Below are positions 1-9,016 of a DNA stretch of 33,420 nucleotides, piece after piece. The translations under genes and the position numbers were made by a program. The notes beneath the pieces were generated by a model. The model saw only the letters and a program-made list of their open reading frames with translations. It was not told the DNA's origin and did not search any database. Source of the DNA: Burkholderiales bacterium (GTDB taxonomy: Bacteria; Pseudomonadota; Gammaproteobacteria; Burkholderiales; SG8-39); contig JADLES010000220.1 of assembly GCA_020845995.1 (NCBI GenBank), positions 1-33,420 of the forward strand, in the 5' to 3' direction. Every line of letters begins with the position of its first letter. The first letter of the stretch is position 1.

Positions 1-534
1 CTGCGAGGAGAACCAGCGGCTGAGCGGCTTGCGGTCGTCGTGCAGGAGGGGCTGTGCAAGCGCTTTGACCCGCCCCGCGAGCTGGACGCGCTGCGTATGC
101 CCATCCTGTTCGAAGTGCGCTCCGGAGCGGCGAAACAGCACCGTCACAGGCGGATACAAGCCGCCGCGCAGGGGCTGGCCGTCGATGCAATACCGGAAGC
201 GGGCCTGGAAGCCGTCCACGTCCTGCGCGGGAGCAAGCCCGCGCAACTCGGCCACGAACGCCGGGGTCGGCACGTAGTCGGCATCAAGTGCGAGCACCCA
301 CTCGGTATCGATGCCCGTTTCACGCAACCCGAAGTTCCACTGCTCCGAGTGGGTATCAAAGCGCCGCTTGAATACCTCCACGCCCGCGCGGCGGCGCGCG
401 ATCTCCTCGGTCGCATCGTCGCTATGGCTGTCCACGACCACGATTCGCCTCGCCCAGACGAGGCAGTCGAGCAGGCGCCCGATATTGGGCGCTTCGTTGC
501 GGGTGAGGATGAGAGGCGTGATCCGGTCAAGCAT
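1..534 (-). CDS. GT2 family glycosyltransferase, WaaE/LgtF-like (partial, C-terminus off the left edge)
   Basis: A GT-A fold family 2 glycosyltransferase that probably adds a hexose to a lipid-linked or LPS-core acceptor on the cytoplasmic face. The 178 visible codons run off the left edge of the window without a stop. The N-terminus has the nucleotide-binding strand with LTRNEAPNIGRLL, then VVVDSHSDDAT and the metal-binding region ALDADYVP. Near the cut end, HDDRKPLSRW resembles the segment typical of WaaE/LgtF beta-glucosyltransferases. The ATG at 534 overlaps the end of the upstream GT4 gene by 8 bases, so the two are probably co-translated. The family is clear; the sugar and linkage are not readable from sequence. 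Confidence 0.85.
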   Translation of the reverse strand, partial: MLDRITPLILTRNEAPNIGRLLDCLVWARRIVVVDSHSDDATEEIARRRAGVEVFKRRFDTHSEQWNFGLRETGIDTEWVLALDADYVPTPAFVAELRGLAPAQDVDGFQARFRYCIDGQPLRGGLYPPVTVLFRRSGAHFEQDGHTQRVQLAGRVKALAQPLLHDDRKPLSRWFSSQ

Positions 535-1666
535 CGCGCTTCGCTCGTTGCAGAAGCTCGCGAAAGTCCGCGAGATAGCTTACAGCTACCTCTGCATAGC
601 CGAATTTCCGAGCCGCATCGGCGGCATGCTGACCAATTTCGAGCGCCCGCGCGGGATTCGCCATGGCGACGTTGAGCGCCGCGGCAAGCGCTCCCTCCGG
701 GTCGGGAGCTCGGTGGTCGAATACCCATCCGGTCCGCCCCTCGGTCACGAAGTCGCGGAAACAGTCGAGAGACGACACCAGCGGCGCCGTGCCGCAGGCC
801 ATAGCCTCCAGCGCCGCCACTCCGAAAGACTCGCCCCTATCGGCAAGCGATGGATAACAGAACAGGGTCGCCGTCCTGTATTCCTTCGCAAGCAAAGCCG
901 AATCGAACTGGGGTCCGACGATCTCCCCCGGCACACCTTTCAATGTTGCTCTCAATTCCTCAACATAGTCCAGGCCGCCCCCACCTTCATCCGGCAACCA
1001 CGGGCCGACGATGCGCAGCCGCCACCCGGGGTGGCGTGGCGCGATTCGCCCGAATGCCGCTGCAAGGAGATGGACACCCTTCTCAGGATGCAATCGCCCC
1101 ACGTACAGCAGGAGGCGCGGATTGTCGACGCGGGCGTTCTTATCGGGATACATGATTGCGGTATCCACCGGATTGGGAATTACGCGGATGCGGTCCGCCA
1201 ACGCAGGGGATTGCACCGCGATTGCAGCGCGCACAGCGCTCGATGCCGCTGCAATCCGGACTGCGCCGCTATACAGAAAATACTGTCCTTTCGGATAGCG
1301 GTTGGCATTGACGACGACAAGGCCTGCCCGACGCCTCATCCGGGCGGATAACACCGGTAGCCAGAAATCGTTGGTAACTAGGATGTCCGCCTCGGGCAGG
1401 CGCCATACCACGGACAGCGCGTAACCGAAATCGCGAACGAGATCGAGAGTGATCGACCGGCTCTGCGCGAATCCGCCAAATCGCACATAGCGCACGCCAT
1501 CCACCGTCTCCCCCCCGGCTTGCCCAGGAAACGCTCGCGCGACCAAACAGACCTCATGCTGGCGCCGTACGAATTCAGCGGCCAGCCCGGACCACATTCG
1601 CGGGATCGCCCCGCCCCGCACTGCCGGCACCGGCAGCAGGGGCCCGGTCGCGATCGTGATCTTCAC
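527..1666 (-). CDS. GT4 family glycosyltransferase
   Basis: A 379-residue GT-B glycosyltransferase of family 4, transferring a sugar from a nucleotide donor during repeat-unit assembly in the cytoplasm. The N-terminal half begins with VKITIATGPLLPVPAVRGG, an acceptor-side Rossmann domain. The C-terminal half has the donor-domain start LLLYVGRLHPEKGVHLL and the E-x7-E motif ESFGVAALE at about residues 295-303, followed by AMACG. The start is GTG at 1666, chosen because it forms a GTGA overlap with the upstream stop and fits the first beta strand; longer reading in this frame upstream has no family character. It lies between another GT4 and a GT2. Substrate unknown. Confidence 0.9.
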   Translation of the reverse strand: MKITIATGPLLPVPAVRGGAIPRMWSGLAAEFVRRQHEVCLVARAFPGQAGGETVDGVRYVRFGGFAQSRSITLDLVRDFGYALSVVWRLPEADILVTNDFWLPVLSARMRRRAGLVVVNANRYPKGQYFLYSGAVRIAAASSAVRAAIAVQSPALADRIRVIPNPVDTAIMYPDKNARVDNPRLLLYVGRLHPEKGVHLLAAAFGRIAPRHPGWRLRIVGPWLPDEGGGGLDYVEELRATLKGVPGEIVGPQFDSALLAKEYRTATLFCYPSLADRGESFGVAALEAMACGTAPLVSSLDCFRDFVTEGRTGWVFDHRAPDPEGALAAALNVAMANPARALEIGQHAADAARKFGYAEVAVSYLADFRELLQRAKRDA

Positions 1667-2889
1667 TGCTCCCTCACGCACGCGGGTCGCGGACCCGAGC
1701 CGACCAGCCACTCGTACGCGCTCTTCATCTCGCGCGCGACATGGTCCCACGAGAAGCGGGCCTCGACGAGTTTCCGGCCGCGCGCGCCCATTGCTTCGAG
1801 CGGCGCGGGCGCCAGCGACATCGCCTCGTCGAGAGCTGCCGCGAGGGCCGGTTCGCTGTCGTCGATCCACCAGCCGCAGCCGTGCTCCTGCAGCGCACCC
1901 CAGGGCGCAGCGCGGGTCGTGACCACCGGCGTGCCGTGCGCCAGCGCCTCGGCGACCACGATGCCGAAGTTCTCGGAGTGCGTCGGCAACGCGAGCAGCT
2001 CGGCGTTGGCGAGCGCGCAGGCGCGCGCGTCCCCGGCAAGCGGGCCGGTAAACGTGGTTCGCTCCTCCAGCCCGAGCTGCCGCGACAGCCTGCGGACCGA
2101 TTCGCCATAGCCGTCGAGGTCCGGGCCCGCGACGACGAGCTGCCAATCGCCGTGCGCCGCCTCGAGGCGGCGCCAGGCACGCAGCAGTTCTTCCACTCCT
2201 TTTTTCGGGTGCAGCCGCGAAAGGAACAGCAGCCAGCGCCGCCCGCGCAGCCTGAGAAACCGCGCCTCGAGCAGGCTGCGCGGCGCGCGCGTCCCGGCCG
2301 GGATTTCCACGCCGTTCGGGATCACCGCGATCGGCTGGCGGAACCCTAGCGCGCGGATCGCCGCAGCTTCCGCCTCGCTGGTGGCGTGGAAGGCGGTCGC
2401 GGCCTGAAGATTGCGGCGCTCGAAGGCGTGCCACGCGATGCCCTTCTTGAGCACCCCGCGACCGAGCGACCAGGGATCTAGCATGCCGCGCGGCGAGATC
2501 ACGAGCGGGACGCCGGCGCGCTCGGCGGCGCGCCGGGCGTGAAAATTCGGGAACATCCAGAGGCCGTGGTTATGCACCGCGTGTGCGCCCGCCGCGACGA
2601 GCTCGCCCAGCGCGCGCGCGAACGCCGGGCTCCAGCCGCGCAGCCGGCGCGCCATGAAATCGGCGGGGACGCCAGCGTAGCGCAGCCCCTCCAGCGCGAG
2701 CGGTGGCCCCAGTTGGCGATCGTCGATGGAGGCCAGCGTGCAGGCGACACCGAGGCGCTGCAGGTTGACCGCCAGCATCGGCACCGTGGTCGCCGGGCCG
2801 CCGACGTCGCGGTTGATGCTGGCAACGACCTGGACGATCTTCAGCGGTCCGCCGTCGGCGCCGCGCCCCGGTCGCGCGGCCGGGCTCAA
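1663..2889 (-). CDS. GT4 family glycosyltransferase with a probable TTG start
   Basis: A GT-B family 4 glycosyltransferase of about 408 residues. Its core begins KIVQVVASINRDVGGPATT, followed by the HNHGLWMFPN region, SPRGMLDPWSLG, the donor-domain start WLLFLSRLHPKKGVEELL and the E-x7-E motif ENFGIVVAE with ALAHG. No ATG or GTG sits at the expected N-terminus. The best candidate is TTG at 2889, which overlaps the upstream methyltransferase stop as TTGA, the same layout as most other junctions here. CTG at 2844, immediately before KIVQVV, is the alternative and would give a 393-residue protein. Function beyond the family is unknown. Confidence 0.87.
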   Translation of the reverse strand: MSPAARPGRGADGGPLKIVQVVASINRDVGGPATTVPMLAVNLQRLGVACTLASIDDRQLGPPLALEGLRYAGVPADFMARRLRGWSPAFARALGELVAAGAHAVHNHGLWMFPNFHARRAAERAGVPLVISPRGMLDPWSLGRGVLKKGIAWHAFERRNLQAATAFHATSEAEAAAIRALGFRQPIAVIPNGVEIPAGTRAPRSLLEARFLRLRGRRWLLFLSRLHPKKGVEELLRAWRRLEAAHGDWQLVVAGPDLDGYGESVRRLSRQLGLEERTTFTGPLAGDARACALANAELLALPTHSENFGIVVAEALAHGTPVVTTRAAPWGALQEHGCGWWIDDSEPALAAALDEAMSLAPAPLEAMGARGRKLVEARFSWDHVAREMKSAYEWLVGSGPRPACVREQ

Positions 2890-3725
2890 GCACCCCCCGC
2901 CGGCGCGCGCCGCGAGATCTCGACGAACATGACCAGGTACTTCTCCCAGAACCGGCCGAGCAGGCCGGTGGCGCGGATCCTCAGCCGCTTGAGCTGCCAG
3001 CCCTGCTGCAACGCGCACTCCAAATCCCACAGCGATGCCCAGTGCACCGCGTCCGCATCGCGGAACCAGGGGCCGTGCAGTGCCGCAGGCTCGGTGTGCA
3101 GCAGGAACGCCGCGCGGCGCGTCGTGAGCGTCCTCAGCCGCCACCACAGGAGCCAGAGCGACAGCGCGACGCGCGTCGCGCCCGGCAAGTGGCGCGCCGA
3201 GGGGCTCAGGTAGAACGGAAAATCGTAGCGAGGGCAGGCGAGAAACAGCCTGCCCTGCGCTCCGAGAAGCGACAGCAGGTGCTCGAGGATCGCGCGCGGT
3301 CGCGTGACGTGCTCCCACGCGAAGGTCGAGAAGATCACGTCGTAGCGGCCGCTGACGGCGAGGATGTCGCCAAGGTGCGCGCGGTCCGCCCGCGCGTCGA
3401 GGTACGCCCGGTTCCGCGTCGTGACGTCCTGGACCTCGAACGCCATGCGCGGCCGCAACTCGGCGAGGACGTCGGCGAAGCTGGTCATGCCGGCGCCGAA
3501 CTCGAGCACGCGGCAACGCCCCTGCTCGGCGACCACCGCCCGGACGCGGCCGAGCACGTGGCTCCAGAATTGCGGGTGCCGGCTGGGCTCGCGAAACGCG
3601 TCGTAGGCCTCCGTGCGCGCGTAGAACGCGATCATGCGCTCGGCCAGTGCGAGGGCGCGCGGATCGGTCTCATCGCAGATCGAATGAAAAATCTTGCGCA
3701 TCCTCACCGGACTTCTATTTGCCAC
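2886..3725 (-). CDS. Class I SAM-dependent methyltransferase
   Basis: A 279-residue protein with a class I methyltransferase core. SAM-binding motif I is VLEFGAGMTSFADVL at about residues 72-86, followed by an acidic/aromatic motif II (FEVQDV) and the DVIFSTFAWEHVTRP segment typical of Methyltransf_11/23 families. The C-terminal half is basic and aromatic, with WLLWWRLR, which could associate with membrane. Presumably it methylates a sugar hydroxyl of the glycan, but the target is not determinable. The start is either GTG 3725 or ATG 3701; neither has a clear Shine-Dalgarno. It begins 18 bases after the GT4-pyruvyl transferase stop and ends in a TTGA overlap with the next GT4. Confidence 0.85.
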   Translation of the reverse strand: MANRSPVRMRKIFHSICDETDPRALALAERMIAFYARTEAYDAFREPSRHPQFWSHVLGRVRAVVAEQGRCRVLEFGAGMTSFADVLAELRPRMAFEVQDVTTRNRAYLDARADRAHLGDILAVSGRYDVIFSTFAWEHVTRPRAILEHLLSLLGAQGRLFLACPRYDFPFYLSPSARHLPGATRVALSLWLLWWRLRTLTTRRAAFLLHTEPAALHGPWFRDADAVHWASLWDLECALQQGWQLKRLRIRATGLLGRFWEKYLVMFVEISRRAPAGGA

Positions 3726-3743
3726 AAGACCGCGCGACGTCCT

Positions 3744-6221
3744 TCATCGACTCCTCCGCGCCCCAGCGCTTCCGGATAGCGAGACGGCGACCAGCAGCCT
3801 GGCGACGGCGCGCTTCGCCACCAGCGTCGCAGACCACGCGAACCCAATAGCGACCAGCCCGCTGGCGCACAGCAGCGCGGCGGCGCGATCCGCCACGGAC
3901 TTGGCGGCACCGCGTTTCTCCAGCCCGTGCGCGACAACCTGCCGCAGCGCCTCCCGCGCGTAGAACTCGGCCTCGCGGATCAGCTCCCCATCCGACGCTG
4001 CACGCCCCCGGATCACCTCGTCCACACAGGCAGTGCTCAGCGCATCGAGGCGACAGCGCAGCGGGTGACGCAGAACCCCCGCCATCTGCGCGGTCACCTT
4101 GTCTTCGTACTCGATCGCGTAGACCGGGCACCCCACCATCGCTGCGGCCAGATTCACATGCAGGCGTTCCGCGACCACCCAGCTCGCCGCGCGAATCAGC
4201 ACCAACGCCGTACGCAGCGAGCGTGGGAACTCAATCACCGTCCGCGCACGCTCCTCCGCATTGAGCGCGCCGGCAATTCGCCGGTACAGCGCGAGATCGT
4301 GAACTTCGCTCGCCATCAGCACGAGCTCGGGACAGCGCTGCAACGCGGCGCGACAGATTCCGACCAGCGTCGCAAGCGGCACCTCCGGATGATCACGAAA
4401 ATTCGCGAGTAGGTACGGCACTGCAGGTCGGGTGCCACCGCTGCCGCTAATCTCGTCGAGACGACTTACGGCGAGCACCGCGAGATCGGGGGCCACCAGC
4501 TTCGGTTCACCGGCTGCCAGCCATCGCGACACGCGATCCAGCGATTCCGCATCCCGGCAATAGACGCCCCTCGCCCCCGCAAGCGCGAAGCGGGCAAGTC
4601 TCGCGAGCCACGCCCGCCGCACGCCCGCCACGCCCAGGCCGACGAACACGACTGGTTTCGCGAACAGGAAGGCGAGGCAAGCGAGGATCGCAAAGCGGGG
4701 AATCGCGGTCCACGAATAGTAGTCGTTGACGAGGCCGCCGCCGCCGACAACGACGAGATCTGCCTGTCGCACCGCACGCACCTGCTCTGCAAGGTTCAGG
4801 AAAAAGCGCGGCGACGGAAAGGCCCCTTCGATCAAGCCCGCCCACGGGCCAGTGAATAGGGCGCTTGTGGCGCAATCGTGCGTGACGAAGGATAACTGCG
4901 ATCCCGGAAACAGTTCACGCAACTCGCGGTCGACCACCCAGCACAGCAATTCATCGCCGAAATTCGGCCGCCCGAAGAAACCGACGCAAATGAATCGCGG
5001 CCCGGCGTGCGGCGACCGCGGCCGCAGCACGTCCCGGACACAGTTGAGCGTCGTCGTTGCCGTCGCCTCGATATCGAACTTCGCCGCGCGCCTCGCTGCC
5101 TCGAGTCCCATCCGACGCAGCCGTTCGGGGTCCCGGACCAACCGGGACACGATAGCCGTAAGCGAAGGCCAGTCGTCCGCGGGGAACTCGGCACCGCAGG
5201 ACGCGTCGACCATGTCCACCGAGCACCCGACGCGTGAACTCACCACAGCGGCCCTGCCGCAGGCCATGGCTTCGTTTACGGCGAGGCCCCAAGTTTCCGC
5301 ATACGCCGATGGCAGCACAAAGAGGTCGCCGAGCCGGTACACGACCGGCATCCGGCTCTGATTCTGGAACGGCAACACGTGAAGGCGCTCCGGCGCTCCG
5401 CCGGCGATACGCTTCACCTCGTCACCGAGCTCGCCGTCGCCCACCATAACGAGAACCGACTCGGGAAGCTCCGCGGCGAGGAACGCGCGCATCAGCTCTA
5501 ACGGACGCTTGCGCGGCTCGAACTTACCGGCGAAAAGCAGCACGCGCGTGCCCTGCGCAATCCCGAGCTCGCGCCGCCATTCGCGCGCTTCCGCTTCGCG
5601 CGCGGGCGCATCCGCAGCAAAGCGTGCGACGTCGATCGAGTGCGGGCAAGCGTAGAGGCGGTCGGGCCCGACGCCCATCGCCGAGTAGTAGGCGCGGTTG
5701 GCCGCGCCGACGCAGAGAAACGCAGCGGGCCAACGGTAGACTGTACGCAGCACGCGGCGCTTCAGCCAGCCACGTGCGTGTCCTGTGCTCGCGTCGAGCA
5801 GGTGCGAATCGCCCCGGAACACGACTGGCAGGCCACGCCGATGGAATGCCCGGAGTGCACGGAGATGGGACAACCATGCGTACCCCGTCAGGTGCACGAC
5901 ATCCGGCTGCCAGGAGAGGACCGCATCAACGAGCGCTGGGTTTCGCAGTCCGGTGAAACGGTGCGTTCCGGGATCGGCCGATACGTTCCGAACCACCTCC
6001 GACTCGTAACCCTCGGTCAACGGGATATCCCACTTGAATGCCCTCCGAAAACCGTAGTCCACGACTTCATCGGTGCCGCCGTGCCAAGTAAAAAAGACCT
6101 TGAGCGCCACGCCGGGACGCTCCGAGAGGACGCGGTAGAGTGGCGCATAGTACTGGATCGGGTGGGACACGATCACCGCGATCCGCAGGCCCGCCTCACG
6201 ATCACGTGCCGCGCTAGACAT
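3744..6221 (-). CDS. Bifunctional GT4 glycosyltransferase / polysaccharide pyruvyl transferase fusion
   Basis: One uninterrupted 825-residue reading frame carries two enzymes. Residues 1 to about 400 form a GT4 glycosyltransferase: N-terminal RIAVIVSHPIQYYAPLYR, donor-domain start VLLFAGKFEPRKRPLELM and E-x7-E motif ETWGLAVNE. From about residue 406 a polysaccharide pyruvyl transferase domain begins with GFFGRPNFGDELLCWVVD, then VVVGGGGLVNDYYS and, near residue 705, ERLHVNLAAAMVGCPVYAIE. This family adds phosphoenolpyruvate-derived ketals to sugars, although some members have other roles. A hydrophobic stretch near residues 775-810 may bind membrane. The ATG at 6221 overlaps the upstream GT4 stop by 8 bases. 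The fusion suggests that a sugar is added and then pyruvylated, but this is inference. Confidence 0.88.
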   Translation of the reverse strand: MSSAARDREAGLRIAVIVSHPIQYYAPLYRVLSERPGVALKVFFTWHGGTDEVVDYGFRRAFKWDIPLTEGYESEVVRNVSADPGTHRFTGLRNPALVDAVLSWQPDVVHLTGYAWLSHLRALRAFHRRGLPVVFRGDSHLLDASTGHARGWLKRRVLRTVYRWPAAFLCVGAANRAYYSAMGVGPDRLYACPHSIDVARFAADAPAREAEAREWRRELGIAQGTRVLLFAGKFEPRKRPLELMRAFLAAELPESVLVMVGDGELGDEVKRIAGGAPERLHVLPFQNQSRMPVVYRLGDLFVLPSAYAETWGLAVNEAMACGRAAVVSSRVGCSVDMVDASCGAEFPADDWPSLTAIVSRLVRDPERLRRMGLEAARRAAKFDIEATATTTLNCVRDVLRPRSPHAGPRFICVGFFGRPNFGDELLCWVVDRELRELFPGSQLSFVTHDCATSALFTGPWAGLIEGAFPSPRFFLNLAEQVRAVRQADLVVVGGGGLVNDYYSWTAIPRFAILACLAFLFAKPVVFVGLGVAGVRRAWLARLARFALAGARGVYCRDAESLDRVSRWLAAGEPKLVAPDLAVLAVSRLDEISGSGGTRPAVPYLLANFRDHPEVPLATLVGICRAALQRCPELVLMASEVHDLALYRRIAGALNAEERARTVIEFPRSLRTALVLIRAASWVVAERLHVNLAAAMVGCPVYAIEYEDKVTAQMAGVLRHPLRCRLDALSTACVDEVIRGRAASDGELIREAEFYAREALRQVVAHGLEKRGAAKSVADRAAALLCASGLVAIGFAWSATLVAKRAVARLLVAVSLSGSAGARRSR

Positions 6222-7446
6222 ATGCCGCCACGGCGCGATTCACGCAATCGCGGTATCGCTTCCAAGTGAACTGCTCGGCTCGCCGACGAGCGGCAAGGCG
6301 CATATCGGGCAGTCGCTCGCGATGGCGCGCAATCCACCGCATGACCTCGACAAGTGCGTCCCGGTCGCCGCGCGGCAAAACCCAACCGCCTTCGGGCTCT
6401 ACTATATCCGTGGCGGCGGTGGCGTCGGTCCCGATTACCGGCAGCCCGCAGGCCATTGCCTCGAGGATCACAAGTCCGAAGCCCTCAAACATCGACGGAA
6501 ACACAAAGACGTCCGACGTCTGGTAGAGATATCGCAAGTCCGCCGCGCCAACCGGCCCCAGAAACTCAACCCCAGGGGGCAGGGCACGGAGCTTCGCGTC
6601 GTTCAGCTGCCATGATCCGGCGAGCCGAAGGCGCGCATCGGCGATCCCAGCCGCGACCCAAGCATCGAGGAGGAGCGGCGTACCCTTTCGCAGGGTGCAC
6701 TGGCCAGCGTACAGAAACGTCAACTCCCGGTCTAACCGCGAGGCTGCGGCCGGCCGCCATGCGTCGAGGTCGACTCCGTAGCCCGCTATCGCGACGTTCT
6801 TGTCAACGCATCGAAGAATGGTGTCGCGAACAAATCCGCTCGGCACCAGGACGAGGTCCGCGAGTTCCATTTCGCGGACCTTCTGTGCTACGCGCACATA
6901 GCGCGACGCACCCTCGGCCCCCGGGGCGAGCCAGTCCCGGTACTCACGCGCGAGCACCTCCAGACTCGCCTGCCACTCCGGGTAGTATCCGATCGGCATG
7001 TCGTAGATTCGGACCTTGCCGAGGCGCGCGGCCTCCTCGAACTGCAGCAGTGAGCAATCTTCATAAGCATGCACTGCAGTGACTGGCGGCCGGCGGCACA
7101 GTTGCCGCATCTTGTGCATGAGCCAGTCGTTAGCCTCGTAGGAAATTCGCTCGTCGGCGCCGGCAGTGCGGCGCAGCCGCCGCGCCATCCTTTTCCATTC
7201 GCCAAAGCGCCCCTGGGCCAGCGGCGCCGAGGCGAGCTGCGGGAACCGCCTGCGGGCAAGCCTGGGAACGTACTCACGCAGATTCGGCACCGATTGCAGC
7301 AGCTTGAGCTGGCGATCAGTCGGCATCCACGGTACGCAGAAGGCTTCAAGATGTCCTACTTCAAAGTGCGCAAGCGCAGCATGATGCGCGTTCGGATTTC
7401 CAGTGGGATGGCCGAAGAGCACCGTCACTCGAGTCTCACCCGCCAC
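6214..7446 (-). CDS. GT4 family glycosyltransferase
   Basis: A GT-B family 4 glycosyltransferase of about 410 residues. The N-terminal domain starts RVTVLFGHPTGNPNAHHAAL. The donor domain starts ELTFLYAGQCTLRKGTPLLL and carries the E-x7-E motif EGFGLVILE followed by AMACGLPVIGT, close to the family consensus. The protein lacks a transmembrane segment and should be cytosolic or peripheral. The start is uncertain: GTG 7446 is used here, with TTG 7449 and GTG 7428 (at VTVLFGHP) as alternatives and no strong ribosome site for any. It follows the polymerase-like gene by about 25 bases, so it probably shares that transcript. Confidence 0.88.
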   Translation of the reverse strand: MAGETRVTVLFGHPTGNPNAHHAALAHFEVGHLEAFCVPWMPTDRQLKLLQSVPNLREYVPRLARRRFPQLASAPLAQGRFGEWKRMARRLRRTAGADERISYEANDWLMHKMRQLCRRPPVTAVHAYEDCSLLQFEEAARLGKVRIYDMPIGYYPEWQASLEVLAREYRDWLAPGAEGASRYVRVAQKVREMELADLVLVPSGFVRDTILRCVDKNVAIAGYGVDLDAWRPAAASRLDRELTFLYAGQCTLRKGTPLLLDAWVAAGIADARLRLAGSWQLNDAKLRALPPGVEFLGPVGAADLRYLYQTSDVFVFPSMFEGFGLVILEAMACGLPVIGTDATAATDIVEPEGGWVLPRGDRDALVEVMRWIARHRERLPDMRLAARRRAEQFTWKRYRDCVNRAVAAYV

Positions 7447-7470
7447 CAAGCCATGAGTGATACGGCGCGA

Positions 7471-8928
7471 TTACCACGCCATAGTGCCAGAACCCGGACC
7501 TCTGGCAAGCGGACTCTTCCTTCTTCGGACAGCGCCGAGAGCGAATACAAGCGCTAGCGCGGCGACGATGCTCTGGAATAGGGTCGTCACGATCAGCGCA
7601 AAATCACCCTCGAGATTGAACAGCACCGCCATGAGGACTATCCCGACCGCAGTGCGAAGCGACAGCGCGGGCGCGCCACTCGCCCATGTACTGACTAGCG
7701 CGATCACCACGCCGACCAGGATCCCCATCGCGGCGACCCCCGCGTAGCCAAAGTTCGCGAACGCCTCCGAGATAAGGCCCCAGCCTACCGACGTTTGTGC
7801 AGCCTCTTCGACGGTCAGAATACCGTAGCGCAAATTGAGCATAATCAGTCCGGTGTTGACGCTCGGCTTGTCCGGGTCGATCAATCGCGGCAGGATCAGG
7901 CGTGGCACCAGAGCATAGGTTTCGCCGTAAAGGTACTCGACGGTCTCCGGCGTCATGGACTGGACGCGAAGAAGCATGTGTGTGAGTCCGACCCGCTCGT
8001 CGAGATAGACAGTCCGCCCTTCCGATGGCGACACGAACGCGGCAAGGCCCTCGCGCGCCCATTCGGCGACAAACCCGGGAAGTTCCAGCACCGACGTGAC
8101 GGGCGTCGCTTCGTGCCAATAGTGCTCACGGATCGCCGGTTTTCCTGCCTGCAAAACCGAGTACACCGCGAAAACAAGCGCGATAGTAGCCAGAGGTATG
8201 CGTCGCGTGCCGAAGACGTAGCCGACGATAAAAACCGCGATTACGAATAGACTGGAATAAAGGTGCACCGATGGCAACGTAACGAAAATCCCTGTTACGA
8301 ACAGCACAGCGCACAGCGTTCGAGTCTGCAACCTTAGCGCCCTGTCAGCCCACAGCGCACCCAGTAGAAACGCGCATATGTTCATTATCGTCCCGCCTAT
8401 TGCGCGCGCCACGGGTTGAAGGTTCTGCAGCTGGTAAATGTCTCCCGTCATTCCGAGCCAGTTGATCGCGGCCGCCCCGAGGAAGCCGAGCGGAAGCAGG
8501 CGGTTGATGAGCGCGGCATCCATCGGGCGGACCGCCGGACGGAGCCGGATTCGGGCGGACGAAACCAGAAGCCAGGAGAGCGTCGCCGCGACGAGGAAGC
8601 CGCCGACGGTAAGCGCGGCGACAAGTCTTTCCTCGTCGCCGTACCGGAAAACATTGGCACCGCCAGTTAGAAACTGCGGTCCGTAGTTAAGCACGTGCAT
8701 CGCCGCAAATAGCGGCATTATCGGCAGCGACGTTCGCCAGAATGCGAGCCATACGAGACAGGGTATCGTGCCGGACACCAGGATCACCAGAAAGCAAAGC
8801 CAATCTCCCGCAGATTCCGCCTTGTAGCCGCTCCAAACCGAAAGGCCGATGACCACCGCGATCAATGCCACCCACAATCGCTGAACTGGTATCGTCCTCT
8901 GCGCCTGCATCGCGCCCGCGTTCTTCAT
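7471..8928 (-). CDS. Polytopic membrane protein, candidate Wzy-like polysaccharide polymerase
   Basis: A 485-residue integral membrane protein with roughly ten to twelve hydrophobic segments, including WVALIAVVIGLSVW, LCFLVILVSGTIPCLVWLAF, LFVIAVFIVGYVF, a C-terminal VAAMGILVGVVIALV and VAALALVFALGAV. Between about residues 280 and 385 lies a long, less hydrophobic, probably periplasmic stretch containing LVPRLILPRLIDPDKPSVN. This resembles the Pro-Asp-Lys-Pro loop seen in oligosaccharide-repeat-unit polymerase-like proteins of polysaccharide loci. Wzy proteins share topology more than sequence, so the call rests on topology, this loop and context. It is the first gene of the left operon. ATG 8928 is used; GTG 8937 and ATG 8910 are alternatives. 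An O-antigen ligase-like role is possible. Confidence 0.65.
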   Translation of the reverse strand: MKNAGAMQAQRTIPVQRLWVALIAVVIGLSVWSGYKAESAGDWLCFLVILVSGTIPCLVWLAFWRTSLPIMPLFAAMHVLNYGPQFLTGGANVFRYGDEERLVAALTVGGFLVAATLSWLLVSSARIRLRPAVRPMDAALINRLLPLGFLGAAAINWLGMTGDIYQLQNLQPVARAIGGTIMNICAFLLGALWADRALRLQTRTLCAVLFVTGIFVTLPSVHLYSSLFVIAVFIVGYVFGTRRIPLATIALVFAVYSVLQAGKPAIREHYWHEATPVTSVLELPGFVAEWAREGLAAFVSPSEGRTVYLDERVGLTHMLLRVQSMTPETVEYLYGETYALVPRLILPRLIDPDKPSVNTGLIMLNLRYGILTVEEAAQTSVGWGLISEAFANFGYAGVAAMGILVGVVIALVSTWASGAPALSLRTAVGIVLMAVLFNLEGDFALIVTTLFQSIVAALALVFALGAVRRRKSPLARGPGSGTMAW

Positions 8929-8950
8929 TCGCGACACCGCAATCGCGCCC

Positions 8951-8995
8951 GCCGCGCGCAGCCGGCCGCCGCGCGCAGCGCCCGGCTGCTATCAT
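8951..8995. promoter_or_regulatory. Divergent intergenic region with a repeated 12-mer and a possible -10 box
   Basis: This short interval separates the minus-strand polymerase-like gene from the plus-strand methyltransferase, so both promoters should lie in or near it. The 12-mer GCCGCGCGCAGC occurs twice (8951-8962 and 8968-8979). GCAGCCGG (8958-8965) and CCGGCTGC (8982-8989) form an inverted repeat with a 16-base spacer. TATCAT at 8990-8995 matches five of six bases of a sigma-70 -10 box on the plus strand, about 20 bases before the chosen GTG start. I see no good -35 box. The region is very GC-rich, so chance repeats are possible. Confidence 0.3.
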
Positions 8996-9016
8996 CGTTT
9001 GGGAGCGCGAACGCCC

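Noticed and set aside
8951..8979. Two copies of a GC-rich 12-mer considered as origin iterons or CRISPR-like repeats
   Set aside because: Only two copies, very short spacing and low complexity; kept only as a weak regulatory candidate.
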